A DNA stretch of 52,674 nucleotides. Source: Legionella gratiana. GTDB lineage: Bacteria; Pseudomonadota; Gammaproteobacteria; Legionellales; Legionellaceae. A model generated the notes under the pieces. It did not search any database. It saw nothing but the letters and a program-made list of their open reading frames with translations, and had not been told where the DNA came from. How positions within the stretch are numbered: the stretch's first letter is position 1; each line of letters opens with the position of its first letter. A program made the translations under genes and the position numbers. Shown here one piece after another: positions 1 through 9,710 of the stretch. The DNA lies in contig NZ_LNYE01000010.1 in NCBI RefSeq assembly GCF_001467695.1, forward strand, positions 1-52,674, given 5' to 3'.

Positions 1-49
1 AGTTTGTCTTCTCTCTTCTTAATGAACTCACCCTCAAGGTGTGCTGCGT

Positions 50-77
50 ATTCTACTCATTTCACTCTCAGTGTCAA
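50..77 (-). promoter_or_regulatory. rRNA-type sigma70 promoter reading out of the left edge
   Basis: On the minus strand a perfect -35 TTGACA (72-77) is followed after 16 nt by TAGAAT (50-55). An A-rich stretch resembling an UP element lies directly upstream (about 78-110). The sequence just after the -10 is GC-rich (ACGCAGC), as in stringently controlled stable-RNA promoters. The transcript would leave the window within about 45 nt, so the product is not visible; an rRNA or tRNA operon is my inference. The remainder of 1-248 shows no convincing gene. Confidence 0.55.
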
Positions 78-248
78 ACACTTTTTTGCTTTTTTTGTAA
101 TTATTTTCTTCTGCTTATTTACTATAATCCATATCGATTTTTTAGAATCCAAATTGATCATATTTTTACTTGCCTTGCTTAATGCTTTGTGATTTCCCAT
201 GAAGGAAATGCTTATTTTGTTACCTGTAGTTACTAATGTGACGAATTT

Positions 249-2783
249 CTATTGTTGCAAATCATTGATAACTTCATTGCCAACTCTCAAACCCGATTCA
301 ACAGCACCATCCATTTGCGCCCATGACTCTAACGCTCTTTCAGAGCTTGTCCAATGGATTCTACCCGTAGGTAGGCGCAAATATTGCCCAAAGCTAGTCC
401 AAGAGCCCAAACTGGGGACTCCAACACTGCCAAGCGAAAATGAGCTTGCATCCCACATTTGTTCAGCATAATCAATGGGATTTCGAGCATCATCACCAAA
501 AAATTTGACTAGTGAATCTTTTAATACCTGTTTTCGTTCCTTTTGTGACATGTCAGCCAAGTTAACTGGTCTGCCAAACGGTATATTTAAAAGAATAAGG
601 CAGCCAACTTGGGCATCTTTTGGTGAAGCATCCCAAACCACCCCAATTGGCTCAGAAGAGGTAACTACATGGCCAGATAATCCTCGAGCACGCCAAAAAG
701 GTTTATTATAAACAAACATTGCTTTAAAACCTGGCGTCATCGGAATTCTTTGATTCATATCCATCGTACCAGCTTGAGGAACAATTTTATCCCCTGCTTG
801 ATAAAAATGTATCCCATTAACTGCTATAGGTGGAATTGCTACAACTATATGAGTTGCTTCAATCGTAGTATTTTTAGCATGAACTCTGACACCATTTTCA
901 GCTTGATCGATGCGATAAACCTGATGGTTAAATAGCAAGCTTACATTTTGATTTTGCTTTAATTCTTGAGCTATCTTTTCAGCAATTGCTGCAACACCGC
1001 CTTCTACACGCAACCAATATCGCATGTCCGCATAGTGATTTAATCCATGTGACATTTTCACATAAGCAAGCACATTCAACAAAGAAGTAGCATACATGGG
1101 TCCAATATATCCCTCAATTGTACGAGCCACAATATGGACATTTTTAGCATCCATTTTGGGATAATTTGTTCTAAACCATTCTAGAAAAGTCATACTATCT
1201 AAACGTTCTGCATCAGGATAGGTCCAGGGATGTTTAGCATCGAGGCTCTGACTCATAGTAATCAAACGTTGTAATAATTGAGCAGCAGGTTTTAATGATA
1301 AAGGTGGTTTTTCAGGAGAAAATGATAATTCACTCATCGGCACACGATGCACGGTATTATCTGACTCCATAATCAATGCATCCCCTTTGATATACGTAGG
1401 ATATAATTGAACATGGTACTCTTTAGCTAGTTGGATCATATGTTTATGGGTAGGGCTAATAATCCATCCCGCTCCTAGATCAGCTGTAACACCCGGCAGT
1501 AGCTGTTTAGAGTAAGCACGTCCGCCAACACGATCCCGCGCCTCAAGAATAATGACACGGTAGCCTGCTCTCGCAAGTGTGCGCGCTGCCAATAAACCGC
1601 TATACCCAGCACCCACGACAGCGACATCTGCTTTCAAAAGTCTTGTTGTATTACTCGCTGTAGAGATAGAGGAGTTAGAGAGACTTCTCTCGACGAATGC
1701 ATTCATGAGCTTAAAAATTTTCTTATTACTATTATTGGTATAACCTATATGAATCCCCTTGGTAATAAACTTTTTTTCAAAGGCTACAACTTCAGACCAA
1801 TTTTTAAATTGATGATTTCGATAAATGAAATGTCCCTCAGGGTCAATAGTAATGAGCACACTTTTAGCCATAGAGTCCCCATTAGGAATCCATGTCTTGG
1901 GGAAAGGCGCATCAAATAGATGGCCCGCTTCCGGCCAAATTTTCAATTTAAATTGAGGGTTCTTATTTTGCATCAACAAACCAAAATCGATCGCTTGCTG
2001 TGGTGACACTTCATCATCTTTTCCTGCAATCACGTCTAAAACAGGAATCATCAGTGGACGAATGTGTTGTGGATCATAAGATAAAATCATTGCCGGATAT
2101 AATACCATTGCATATTTGAGAATATGGGGAATTCGAAGAGCATGAAACAATCGTTCATCCAATACCAGGGTAACAGCTAATCCACCTCGCGAAGTACCAA
2201 ATAGACCAACAGGTAAATGGCAATAATCTTTCATCTGATGAATTTTTTTAATCGCTAAAGCAATATCTAATACTTGCGAAGGCAAACTAATTGCCGCCTG
2301 ATCAGAGAGCACATGTGAAACACCTCTTATTTTATAGGAGTCAACGACTAATACAGCCACTCCCATTTGCAAAAAATGACGAATATGTTGACCGATCATT
2401 TGATCTCTTACACCTTCTGACCCCGGTGAAATGACTATAACTCCCTTGCTCTCAAGTTCCGGCTCATAAAAGCTGAGAGAAGCTTTTCGAGTCAATTCAG
2501 GCAGTGGCGTTGTTCCGAGTAATACTGAAAAATCGTCAATATCTGTCGTTGTGAATGAGATATTAGTAAGTTTTGTTCCTTGTGGAACCTGAATAGCTGC
2601 TGGAGACAATAATACCGCTTCAGTATTAATAGCAACAGCAAATATGTTTTGATTAAAAAGCAAAAATATCAATAACCCTAAGAAACAACGCTTACAGACT
2701 CCTATACTAACTATCTCTATTTGAAAAAAGGTATATAGAGATACTATTCTAAAAATCCTTGTAATGTTAGCAAAGTAAAACAT
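249..2783 (-). CDS. Exported dienelactone-hydrolase / FAD amine-oxidase fusion
   Basis: An 844-residue two-domain enzyme. A hydrophobic stretch around residues 33-50 looks like a late signal peptide, so the true start may lie downstream of the first ATG. Residues about 60-340 are an alpha/beta hydrolase of dienelactone-hydrolase type: nucleophile elbow GTSRGG (Ser198), Asp256/257 in AGKDDE and His288 in EAGHLF. Residues about 385-840 are a flavin amine oxidase: dinucleotide motif VVGAGYSG (391-396 core) and the downstream RVGGRAYS. The start ATG overlaps the upstream stop by one base (TAATG), implying translational coupling with the NTF2-like gene. Both halves look catalytically intact. Substrate unknown; oxidation of an amine and hydrolysis of an ester or lactone on one exported chain is inference. 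Confidence 0.85.
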   Translation of the reverse strand: MFYFANITRIFRIVSLYTFFQIEIVSIGVCKRCFLGLLIFLLFNQNIFAVAINTEAVLLSPAAIQVPQGTKLTNISFTTTDIDDFSVLLGTTPLPELTRKASLSFYEPELESKGVIVISPGSEGVRDQMIGQHIRHFLQMGVAVLVVDSYKIRGVSHVLSDQAAISLPSQVLDIALAIKKIHQMKDYCHLPVGLFGTSRGGLAVTLVLDERLFHALRIPHILKYAMVLYPAMILSYDPQHIRPLMIPVLDVIAGKDDEVSPQQAIDFGLLMQNKNPQFKLKIWPEAGHLFDAPFPKTWIPNGDSMAKSVLITIDPEGHFIYRNHQFKNWSEVVAFEKKFITKGIHIGYTNNSNKKIFKLMNAFVERSLSNSSISTASNTTRLLKADVAVVGAGYSGLLAARTLARAGYRVIILEARDRVGGRAYSKQLLPGVTADLGAGWIISPTHKHMIQLAKEYHVQLYPTYIKGDALIMESDNTVHRVPMSELSFSPEKPPLSLKPAAQLLQRLITMSQSLDAKHPWTYPDAERLDSMTFLEWFRTNYPKMDAKNVHIVARTIEGYIGPMYATSLLNVLAYVKMSHGLNHYADMRYWLRVEGGVAAIAEKIAQELKQNQNVSLLFNHQVYRIDQAENGVRVHAKNTTIEATHIVVAIPPIAVNGIHFYQAGDKIVPQAGTMDMNQRIPMTPGFKAMFVYNKPFWRARGLSGHVVTSSEPIGVVWDASPKDAQVGCLILLNIPFGRPVNLADMSQKERKQVLKDSLVKFFGDDARNPIDYAEQMWDASSFSLGSVGVPSLGSWTSFGQYLRLPTGRIHWTSSERALESWAQMDGAVESGLRVGNEVINDLQQ

Positions 2784-3790
2784 TATTGGTGGATTCCTTT
2801 CTTTTCTTCTGCGATATCCATTTGCGTATCACGTTGAAATAAAAGCGCTGAGATATTGGGTCCTTCGAAAAAATAAATATCACAATTATACCAAGCTCGA
2901 TGATTCCTCCCATTTGATAAAGTTTGTGTTCCAGAAGGATTTTGCATCATGATAAATGCGTTACCAGCCACCAACACTCTTTCAACATTCTCATAAAAAT
3001 CAGGCAATATTGCTAATAATCCATCAAAAAACATTGCTTTTACAGCTGTTTTACCTTTTAAATACAAAATACCTGTAGGTTCCCATGTAGATTGTTCAAT
3101 ATTGTCTGTTAATCTCTCCAACAATAATTGGCCTCTTTTAACAGTTGGCATAACTGTGCGTTTTAAATCCAGTATATAAGCCATGCCAACTAAGTTGTTG
3201 GTTGTAGTAGTAGGATGCCAATATTTATCAATAATTTCATATTCATGTTGAATATCTATTGATTCTGGATGTTTAATCAATTTCATGTAGGTATCTTCTT
3301 CGACACGCCAATCAACAATTTTTCCATGTTTTATAGTTATAACATCGCATCCTGCCCAAACCCATGGTTTCTGTTGTAAAGGAGAAGTTGACGCTTGATA
3401 GAATAAGATGAGTACACTATCAAAAGGTTCCTGACTTCCACCAACTCGTCCTCCAGCTACCATGAAACGACCGACTTGTTTTTTCAACTGAGAATATTCT
3501 TTTACCTCATGATTTAAATAGGTTTGTATCGCTTGTCTACCCCGTATTGGCATGGTTTGTTTCCCTTTCCACTGGAGCATGACAACGTCTTCATCCAGTA
3601 GCTGACTCATAGCAGATACCCACTCACTACCTTGTTTGTTTTGATAAATATCGATAATTTGTTTAAAAACAGGATCGTTAAGTTCATTAAAGTGAGGAAT
3701 ATTTTTCCTTACTTGCTCGGCTGTGAATGCAATTTGGGGTAGACAAGTACTTATAAAAAGCAATAGCAAAGCCAATGTTCTTTTTATCAT
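2783..3790 (-). CDS. Exported tandem NTF2/SnoaL-like protein
   Basis: I place the start at 3790 (MIKRTLALLLLFIS...) because GAAAGGA lies 10 nt upstream and a clean signal peptide follows; in-frame ATGs at 3808 and 3859 lack as good a site. The 335-residue product shows two copies of a SnoaL/NTF2-like fold. The first is around residues 35-180 (pattern ...IRGRQAIQTYL... then ...GKIVDWRVEED...). The second is around 190-325 (...KGKTAVKAMFFDGLLAI...). Such folds bind small ligands or act as isomerases or hydratases; no catalytic residues can be assigned. It is the first gene of a coupled pair with the hydrolase/amine-oxidase fusion, so a role with the same substrate is likely. Confidence 0.7.
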   Translation of the reverse strand: MIKRTLALLLLFISTCLPQIAFTAEQVRKNIPHFNELNDPVFKQIIDIYQNKQGSEWVSAMSQLLDEDVVMLQWKGKQTMPIRGRQAIQTYLNHEVKEYSQLKKQVGRFMVAGGRVGGSQEPFDSVLILFYQASTSPLQQKPWVWAGCDVITIKHGKIVDWRVEEDTYMKLIKHPESIDIQHEYEIIDKYWHPTTTTNNLVGMAYILDLKRTVMPTVKRGQLLLERLTDNIEQSTWEPTGILYLKGKTAVKAMFFDGLLAILPDFYENVERVLVAGNAFIMMQNPSGTQTLSNGRNHRAWYNCDIYFFEGPNISALLFQRDTQMDIAEEKKGIHQ

Positions 3791-3983
3791 GTTTAGAAAT
3801 CCTTTCATATTTTTCCATTGAGATTTGGTGCAAGGAATTAAATGAGTTTCGATAAGCAAATAAATTTTAATTTCTTATGCAGGTTATCACAAATTTTGTA
3901 GAAATCAATTAACGCAAATCTTCTGGCGTAAAAGACATTATCATTACTCATGACAGAAAAAAGCACTAATTTGAGGTAATGAA

Positions 3984-4493
3984 TTATAAATGAGATGAAC
4001 GTCCTCTAAGATTCCGCTCATAAACATAAAACGTCATATCATACTTATTTTTTTCATCACGTTGTCGGAATTTTTGGTTTCGAATAGACCAAATTGACTC
4101 ATCAATTTTTGGAAAAAAAACATCAGCTGCAAATTGATGATGTATTCGCGTAATATATAAAAAAGTTGCCTTATCGATTACTTCATTAAATAATTCAGCA
4201 CCACCAATTATCATTATCTCATCATGTTCTGCGGTATATTCAATTGCTTTTTCTAATGAATCAAAAATGAGGACGCCTTCAATATGCGATAGAGTGCGAC
4301 TCAGTACAATATTTAATCTTCCAGGAAGCGGTCTCCCTATAGAGGTAAACGTTTTTCTTCCCATAATAATGGGCTTTCCCATAGTCATTGATTTGAAATG
4401 GTGTAAATCGGCCGGTAAATGACAAAGTAATTGATTATTGATGCCTAAACCACCTGACTCATCGATTGCAGCAATCAAACTAATTTTTGTCAT
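3984..4493 (-). CDS. folA: Dihydrofolate reductase
   Basis: Reduces dihydrofolate to tetrahydrofolate with NADPH in the cytoplasm. The 169-residue length is normal. The N-terminal SLIAAIDESGGLGINNQ loop, LPADLHHFK with the catalytic acid Asp29, IIMGRKTFTSIG and the GGAELF nucleotide-binding segment are all present. The start overlaps the pdxA stop as ATGA, so it is translated from the lptD-surA-pdxA run. In Pseudomonas-type loci pdxA is followed by ksgA; here folA takes that place. Confidence 0.97.
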   Translation of the reverse strand: MTKISLIAAIDESGGLGINNQLLCHLPADLHHFKSMTMGKPIIMGRKTFTSIGRPLPGRLNIVLSRTLSHIEGVLIFDSLEKAIEYTAEHDEIMIIGGAELFNEVIDKATFLYITRIHHQFAADVFFPKIDESIWSIRNQKFRQRDEKNKYDMTFYVYERNLRGRSSHL

Positions 4494-5467
4494 TGTCTCT
4501 TCCTAGATAAAGCCATAGACTTAGCCATATCAACCGCAGCAAACATTGATCCTGTATCCAATAAGTTTTTTCCTGCAAGTTCTAAGGCAGTTCCATGATC
4601 TACAGATGTTCTAATGATTGGCAATCCTAAAGTTACATTCACTGCTGCATGAAAATCAGCATATTTCAGTACTGGTAATCCTTGATCATGATACATAGCT
4701 ACATAAGCATCACACTCATTTAATTGATTTTTAATGAACATCGTATCTGCAGGCATAGGACCTTCAACTTGAAAACCTTGCTCGCGTAAAAAAGCTAACG
4801 CAGGAGAAATTACCTCAATTTCTTCTTTCCCTAAATAACCTGATTCGCCAGCATGGGGATTTAGCCCTGCTACCTTGATGCGTGGATTTAGGATATTAAA
4901 ATCCTCAATCAAAGTTTGATGTACTTGACTTACTACGTTGATAATTAAATCTGAGGTGATCGAATCTGCTACTTTTCGTAAAGGAAGATGGGTTGTCACC
5001 AAAGCCACTTTCATCTGCTGACAGGCCAGCATCATGACCACAGTTTCCACATTGTAAAATTGTGCCAAAAACTCAGTATGCCCACTAAATGTGATACCCG
5101 CTTTATTAATGTTTGCCTTATTGACTGGAGCAGTGACTAAAGCCGAAAAATCACCGCTGCCACATAATCGTGCAGCTTGGTTTAGTAACTCAATAACATA
5201 AGCTGCATTATTAGGATTAAGACATCCGCTTTGGACCGGATCAGGACAAGGAATAGACAACACCGGTAAATAACCAGGCTTAGGCTCAATTAGCTGGCCA
5301 CTTTGGTAAGAAGTCAAGCAAACATCAAGTTTTAATTCTTTCGCTCTGGCTTCCAAAACAGCTCGATCTCCTAAAATGACTAATGGGAAATCGTACCTTG
5401 CAAGAGCCAAACATAAATCTGGGCCAATACCTGCTGGCTCTCCACTACTAATAAGTAATGGCTTCAT
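4490..5467 (-). CDS. pdxA: 4-hydroxythreonine-4-phosphate dehydrogenase
   Basis: Fourth step of DXP-dependent pyridoxal phosphate synthesis: NAD-dependent oxidation of 4-phosphohydroxy-L-threonine. At 325 residues it is full length. The three family metal ligands are visible: His160 (VTTHLPL), His205 (LNPHAGE) and His260 (MYHDQGLP), plus the substrate-side SGHTEF (His130). It overlaps surA upstream and folA downstream by ATGA, indicating one translationally coupled operon. Confidence 0.97.
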   Translation of the reverse strand: MKPLLISSGEPAGIGPDLCLALARYDFPLVILGDRAVLEARAKELKLDVCLTSYQSGQLIEPKPGYLPVLSIPCPDPVQSGCLNPNNAAYVIELLNQAARLCGSGDFSALVTAPVNKANINKAGITFSGHTEFLAQFYNVETVVMMLACQQMKVALVTTHLPLRKVADSITSDLIINVVSQVHQTLIEDFNILNPRIKVAGLNPHAGESGYLGKEEIEVISPALAFLREQGFQVEGPMPADTMFIKNQLNECDAYVAMYHDQGLPVLKYADFHAAVNVTLGLPIIRTSVDHGTALELAGKNLLDTGSMFAAVDMAKSMALSRKRQ

Positions 5468-6756
5468 GCTAATTCCTTATCAAGGATATTAACGTATGCA
5501 TCTGTTCGTATATGTTGCTGCCAATTTTGTACTGCTTCAGCAAATTTTCTTTGCTGTAAAAATTGTCTGACTTGTTGAACTTTAAACGCTTCTGAATCAT
5601 CCTCTTGCTTGCGCCCGAGGACTTGAATAAGATGCCAGCCAAATTGTGATTTCACTGGATGACTTATTTCATTGATAGAGAGTTTATCCATCGCTTTTTC
5701 AAATTCAGGAACTAATACTCCCGGCGAAACCCATCCTAAATCACCGCCTTTTACAGCGCTTGAGGAATCTAATGAATATTGTTTTGCCATCAGAGCAAAA
5801 TCTTTGCCTGCTTTTATCTGTTGATAAATATTCTGGACTTGTTTCTTTGCATCCTCAGGAAGCATGCTCGGATCAGGCTTTAAAAGAATATGGCGTACGT
5901 GAGTTTTGGTGATAATATGATGTTGATTTTCACCACCAATAGAAACCAATTTTATAAGCTGAAAACCGTTTCCTGCTCGCAAAGGACCAGCAACCTGACC
6001 CGCTTTCATTTTTACAACTTCTTTAGCAAATAGCTCAGGTAACTCAGCGAGATGCCGCTCACCTAAATCCCCACCTTCCAATGCAAATTCCCCACTGGAG
6101 TTTTCTATAGCGAGACGACTAAAATCCTCTCCTTTCTTTATTTTCGTTAACAAGTATTCTGCTTTATTTTTAGCTTTTTTTACTTGTTCTGATGTAGGCT
6201 CCTCACTCAAAGGAATAACTATATTTTGTATGCGATACGTCAACGCTGAGCGATCAACAATTCCACCTTCAGTTTTTAAATACTGATTGACTTGCTCACT
6301 TGTAATCATTGCATCTCTGCCAACCGCTTTTTGCTGCAAATGGCTTAAGAGCATTTCTTTACGAATATTTTCCCTGTATTCATCCCAGGTCATACCTTGT
6401 CGGACAATTTCTTCACGTAACTGAGTTAAAGTAGCGTGATTCGCAGACGCAATTTTTTCAATTGCCTGGTTTAATTCCGTATCATCTACAGTAAGGCCAT
6501 TCTTTTTCGCCATTTGAAGTTGCAAATCAACATCAATTAAGTGCTGTAACACCTGTTTACGTAATACAGAATCCTCGGGTACTTGCATTTTTTGTGCAAG
6601 AATTTGTTTTTTAGATAATTCAACTTGCTTATTTAACTCACTCTCGGTAATAACACCATCATTGACAACGGCAACTACTTTATCCAGCATTTGTGTTGCT
6701 TCTGCAATACCTACAACAGAAAAGAAGATGCATATCAGTGCTATTTTCTTATACAT
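5464..6756 (-). CDS. surA: Periplasmic chaperone / parvulin peptidyl-prolyl isomerase SurA
   Basis: Escorts unfolded outer-membrane proteins, including LptD, across the periplasm. Start at 6756 chosen for the clean signal peptide (MYKKIALICIFFSVVG...ATQ) and an AAGGAA site 8 nt upstream; the ORF continues open to 6807. Order of domains: N-terminal SurA core (about 20-165), first parvulin repeat (about 175-280, with EGGDLGE), second parvulin repeat (about 290-395, VRHILLKP...KGGDLGWVSPG...GWHLIQVL), C-terminal helix. At 430 residues it is normal size. lptD lies upstream, separated by a MITE-like repeat. Confidence 0.96.
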   Translation of the reverse strand: MYKKIALICIFFSVVGIAEATQMLDKVVAVVNDGVITESELNKQVELSKKQILAQKMQVPEDSVLRKQVLQHLIDVDLQLQMAKKNGLTVDDTELNQAIEKIASANHATLTQLREEIVRQGMTWDEYRENIRKEMLLSHLQQKAVGRDAMITSEQVNQYLKTEGGIVDRSALTYRIQNIVIPLSEEPTSEQVKKAKNKAEYLLTKIKKGEDFSRLAIENSSGEFALEGGDLGERHLAELPELFAKEVVKMKAGQVAGPLRAGNGFQLIKLVSIGGENQHHIITKTHVRHILLKPDPSMLPEDAKKQVQNIYQQIKAGKDFALMAKQYSLDSSSAVKGGDLGWVSPGVLVPEFEKAMDKLSINEISHPVKSQFGWHLIQVLGRKQEDDSEAFKVQQVRQFLQQRKFAEAVQNWQQHIRTDAYVNILDKELA

Positions 6757-6842
6757 ACCAGATTCCTTATTTACTTTTTTCGAGCAATTTAGGTTATTTT
6801 TATCCAAAACTCAAGCAAATTTGTTCGATTTTCATCATTCAT

Positions 6843-6986
6843 TAGCGTCTGTTGACAATTCGCTAGGCTGAACCCAAATGGTGTGATTTTAAAGCACCGA
6901 AATGAAGCATACATGAAGTATGGTGAGCATCGGAGCGCATAATCACGCTATTTCCCCTAGGACAGTAGAATTGTCAACAGACCCTA
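6843..6986. repeat. MITE-like element, copy 1
   Basis: About 140 bp with 15-bp perfect terminal inverted repeats, GTCTGTTGACAATTC at 6847-6861 and its complement at 6968-6982. The ends extend to TAG-N-GTCTG on both sides. The interior has further imperfect complementarity and a small hairpin (catac/gtatg). It fills the lptD-surA gap almost completely and its right end abuts the lptD stop codon. A second full copy lies at 21257-21400 and a solo end at 16417-16434. No ORF inside; mobilisation would need a transposase elsewhere. Confidence 0.8.
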
Positions 6987-6988
6987 GT

Positions 6989-9553
6989 CTAACGACGAAA
7001 CGGGTCACTATATCCTGGGATATATGTATTCAATACACTGCCAGGATCACTATTGGCTACTGATCCTAAGCCTTTTAATAAAATTTGCAAATAGATATTA
7101 TTATTATATCGAGGAGAATAATCCGCATCTAAGTTTTTAAATGTTCTTCCACCTAAAACTCGAACGGCCCAACAACAATTATCATACTGCATCCCTAACA
7201 ACGACATCATGCTATAATCTTTACTAATATTATGGCTGTAAGCACCAATAGCACTCCATCGGTCACTTAATGGCCAAGAAATAGAACCGAGAACTTGATG
7301 TAACGCATTGTCGACTCCTAGGTTATTTCTGACTGCAGTTACATCACCATTCACTAAGTAACTATACCCCAAATTAACAACTGCATTAGGCTTGGGCTGG
7401 TAATGTATGTTTAAATCTGCATTATTTGTAGCCGAAGTAGCAGGATCCCAAACATAATCGCCTAAAAGTTTCCAAAATGGGCCCAAAGAATACATGGCAC
7501 GACTTGCAATAGGTGAAAGTCCATAAAATGGTGATAATTGTCCTATTTCCAAGGGATTTGCACTGCAAAAACCAGAAGGGCTACGACACAGTTGTACATT
7601 CCTATCAGAAAAATACTTGATTTGTCCAATAGAAAAAGAGGCTAATTCAGTACCAGTTTCCTCTATTAACCAACGAGTTGTAAGTGCATAACTGAGTTGA
7701 TTCGCGTCACCGATACGATCAAAACCCGAGAAACGATTTGTCCTAAAAAGTTGATCAAAATTAAAAATCATATTAGCGGTATCATAGATAGGTAACTGGC
7801 TTTGATCATAGAAAGGCACATACAAATAGTACAAACTTGGCTCTAAGGTTTGTGTATAAGAATCACCATTCCAATTAAAATTGCGATCAAAAAATAACCC
7901 TCCTTGAGTGCTGAAACGCGGAATAAAACGATTATAATCCGTGTGCATATTATTCCAATTATTTTGGACCTGGTAATAATTTTCTACAAACTCTACTGAT
8001 GGAGTAATATACCCCCAATTTGTTCTTTGAGGTAATGCGAGCACTGGATTAAGATGAAATCGAGGACCTTGAGGCATTTCTATTGGGGCACCTTGGGGCA
8101 TTAATATCGGAACATTTTGCGGTATTGATGTTGGCCAAAAAAACTGATCGTATTGTCCGGTCACATTTAAGTTGGCCTGCATGGGTAAATCATAATAATA
8201 ACCTCGTGCAAATAATTGTGGCAAACGTTCATATTGATCTGCTATAGGAGTTTCATTAATTGGATGCAAGGTTTGAAAACTTTGTGCCATACCTCTAAAA
8301 GTCCAATGCTCTGTAGCATAAGTTAAATCGGCTTGGCGCAATAATTGTCTTTCTGTAATAAGCGCTAAATTAGTACTGAAATCCTGGAAATAGTAATCAT
8401 CAGAAACTTGTTGCACATTCACATTTAAACGTAAATCAGGATTAAATTGCGTCGTATCACGAACAGCCCAAAACCAACGATTATTTGATTCATGTCTAAA
8501 CCAAGGGAACTCATCCACATGGCTGTTTAAAAAATTACGATAAGCAGCATCATTTGGCAGAAAGTCACCAGTAATGATACCCATACTATTTGATGTTAAA
8601 TAACGAAACTCACCACCAAGCATTACGTTACGTTCGGTGTAAAGATGCGGTGTTAGCGTTAAATCATAATTGGGAGCAATATTCCAATAATAAGGCAGCC
8701 CTAAATCAAAACCACCCACATTAGAATATCCTGCCACAGGCATTAAAAATCCCGATTTTCTTTCTTTAGTTGTTGGAAAACTTAAATAGGGAACATAAAG
8801 AACAGGCCACTCGTGAATTCGTAGTTTAGCATTTCTGGCAACACCTATTTTTCTTTTATTATCAATAACTATTGACTTAGCTTCAACATCCCAAGCTTTA
8901 TCTTGTGGTGCACAGGTTGTATAAGTGGCCTGACGTAATAAATAATCAGAATTGGCAAAACGCTGCATTAAACTCGCCCGTCCCCACGCAGGCAAAATTG
9001 CGTCACGCTTATTGGTATTAAATCGATAAAGTACATCTTCTATCTGGCCTGACTTATCTTGTGGATTAATCACTGCTTTACGTGCAATCAATAATTTATC
9101 AGGTTCTAAGTAATGTACGTTTCCTAAAAACTCAATTTTTGTAATCTGATTACTTTTAGGATCACGATATACATAAGCAGTTTGTGCATTTACTACTCTC
9201 AAATTTTGTTGTACTTCCACATGTCCCGATAAAGTAGAGGGCTTATCTTGGTAAAAAGAAACGCGATCGGCCATAATACGTATTTCATCGGGTGTTGCGA
9301 GTGGGGTCACCGTGATAGATTGGTAAGATCCATGACAAATTGTCGAATTTTTGTCAGAAATCCAGCCGAGACACTGAGCGAATTTGTCTCTTATTGCATT
9401 AGTTAAATCAACATCTCGTGCTATGACACATGCTTGCACTGGCTCATAAATTAACGAAGCAGAATAGGCCAAAGTATGATAAATTACCATAAACAAGATA
9501 AACACTGTAGCCAGCATGCTCATCAAGAACCATTTGAATGAAATCTTGTTCAT
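6989..9553 (-). CDS. lptD: LPS-assembly outer-membrane protein LptD
   Basis: Outer-membrane translocon that, with LptE, inserts lipopolysaccharide. 854 residues. An N-terminal hydrophobic segment (residues 9-32) acts as signal peptide. An OstA/LptA-like periplasmic jellyroll follows (about 75-200, e.g. RIMADRVSFYQDKPS). A large beta-barrel with many aromatic strands makes up the rest. The neighbouring cysteines in YDNCCW near the C-terminus match the pair used in the interdomain disulfides. surA and pdxA follow on the same strand and amgK-murU diverges, the arrangement known from Pseudomonas. Confidence 0.96.
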   Translation of the reverse strand: MNKISFKWFLMSMLATVFILFMVIYHTLAYSASLIYEPVQACVIARDVDLTNAIRDKFAQCLGWISDKNSTICHGSYQSITVTPLATPDEIRIMADRVSFYQDKPSTLSGHVEVQQNLRVVNAQTAYVYRDPKSNQITKIEFLGNVHYLEPDKLLIARKAVINPQDKSGQIEDVLYRFNTNKRDAILPAWGRASLMQRFANSDYLLRQATYTTCAPQDKAWDVEAKSIVIDNKRKIGVARNAKLRIHEWPVLYVPYLSFPTTKERKSGFLMPVAGYSNVGGFDLGLPYYWNIAPNYDLTLTPHLYTERNVMLGGEFRYLTSNSMGIITGDFLPNDAAYRNFLNSHVDEFPWFRHESNNRWFWAVRDTTQFNPDLRLNVNVQQVSDDYYFQDFSTNLALITERQLLRQADLTYATEHWTFRGMAQSFQTLHPINETPIADQYERLPQLFARGYYYDLPMQANLNVTGQYDQFFWPTSIPQNVPILMPQGAPIEMPQGPRFHLNPVLALPQRTNWGYITPSVEFVENYYQVQNNWNNMHTDYNRFIPRFSTQGGLFFDRNFNWNGDSYTQTLEPSLYYLYVPFYDQSQLPIYDTANMIFNFDQLFRTNRFSGFDRIGDANQLSYALTTRWLIEETGTELASFSIGQIKYFSDRNVQLCRSPSGFCSANPLEIGQLSPFYGLSPIASRAMYSLGPFWKLLGDYVWDPATSATNNADLNIHYQPKPNAVVNLGYSYLVNGDVTAVRNNLGVDNALHQVLGSISWPLSDRWSAIGAYSHNISKDYSMMSLLGMQYDNCCWAVRVLGGRTFKNLDADYSPRYNNNIYLQILLKGLGSVANSDPGSVLNTYIPGYSDPFRR

Positions 9554-9710
9554 GAGTAATAAAATGCCTTATCATGCGCCAAAAAACATGTAACTAAATT
9601 ACTTTTGATCATTCGGTGAGTTGTTTTTCATATAAAACCTACCCCCCCATTTACGGATAGAGGAGATCAAGTTATAAGTTACTGCCAAAAAGTTGAGGGG
9701 AAAGTATATC

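Noticed and set aside
4..471. Small plus-strand ORFs at 4-192 and 199-471
   Set aside because: The first has no homologue-like features and overlies a stable-RNA-type promoter; the second is antisense to the amine-oxidase fusion.
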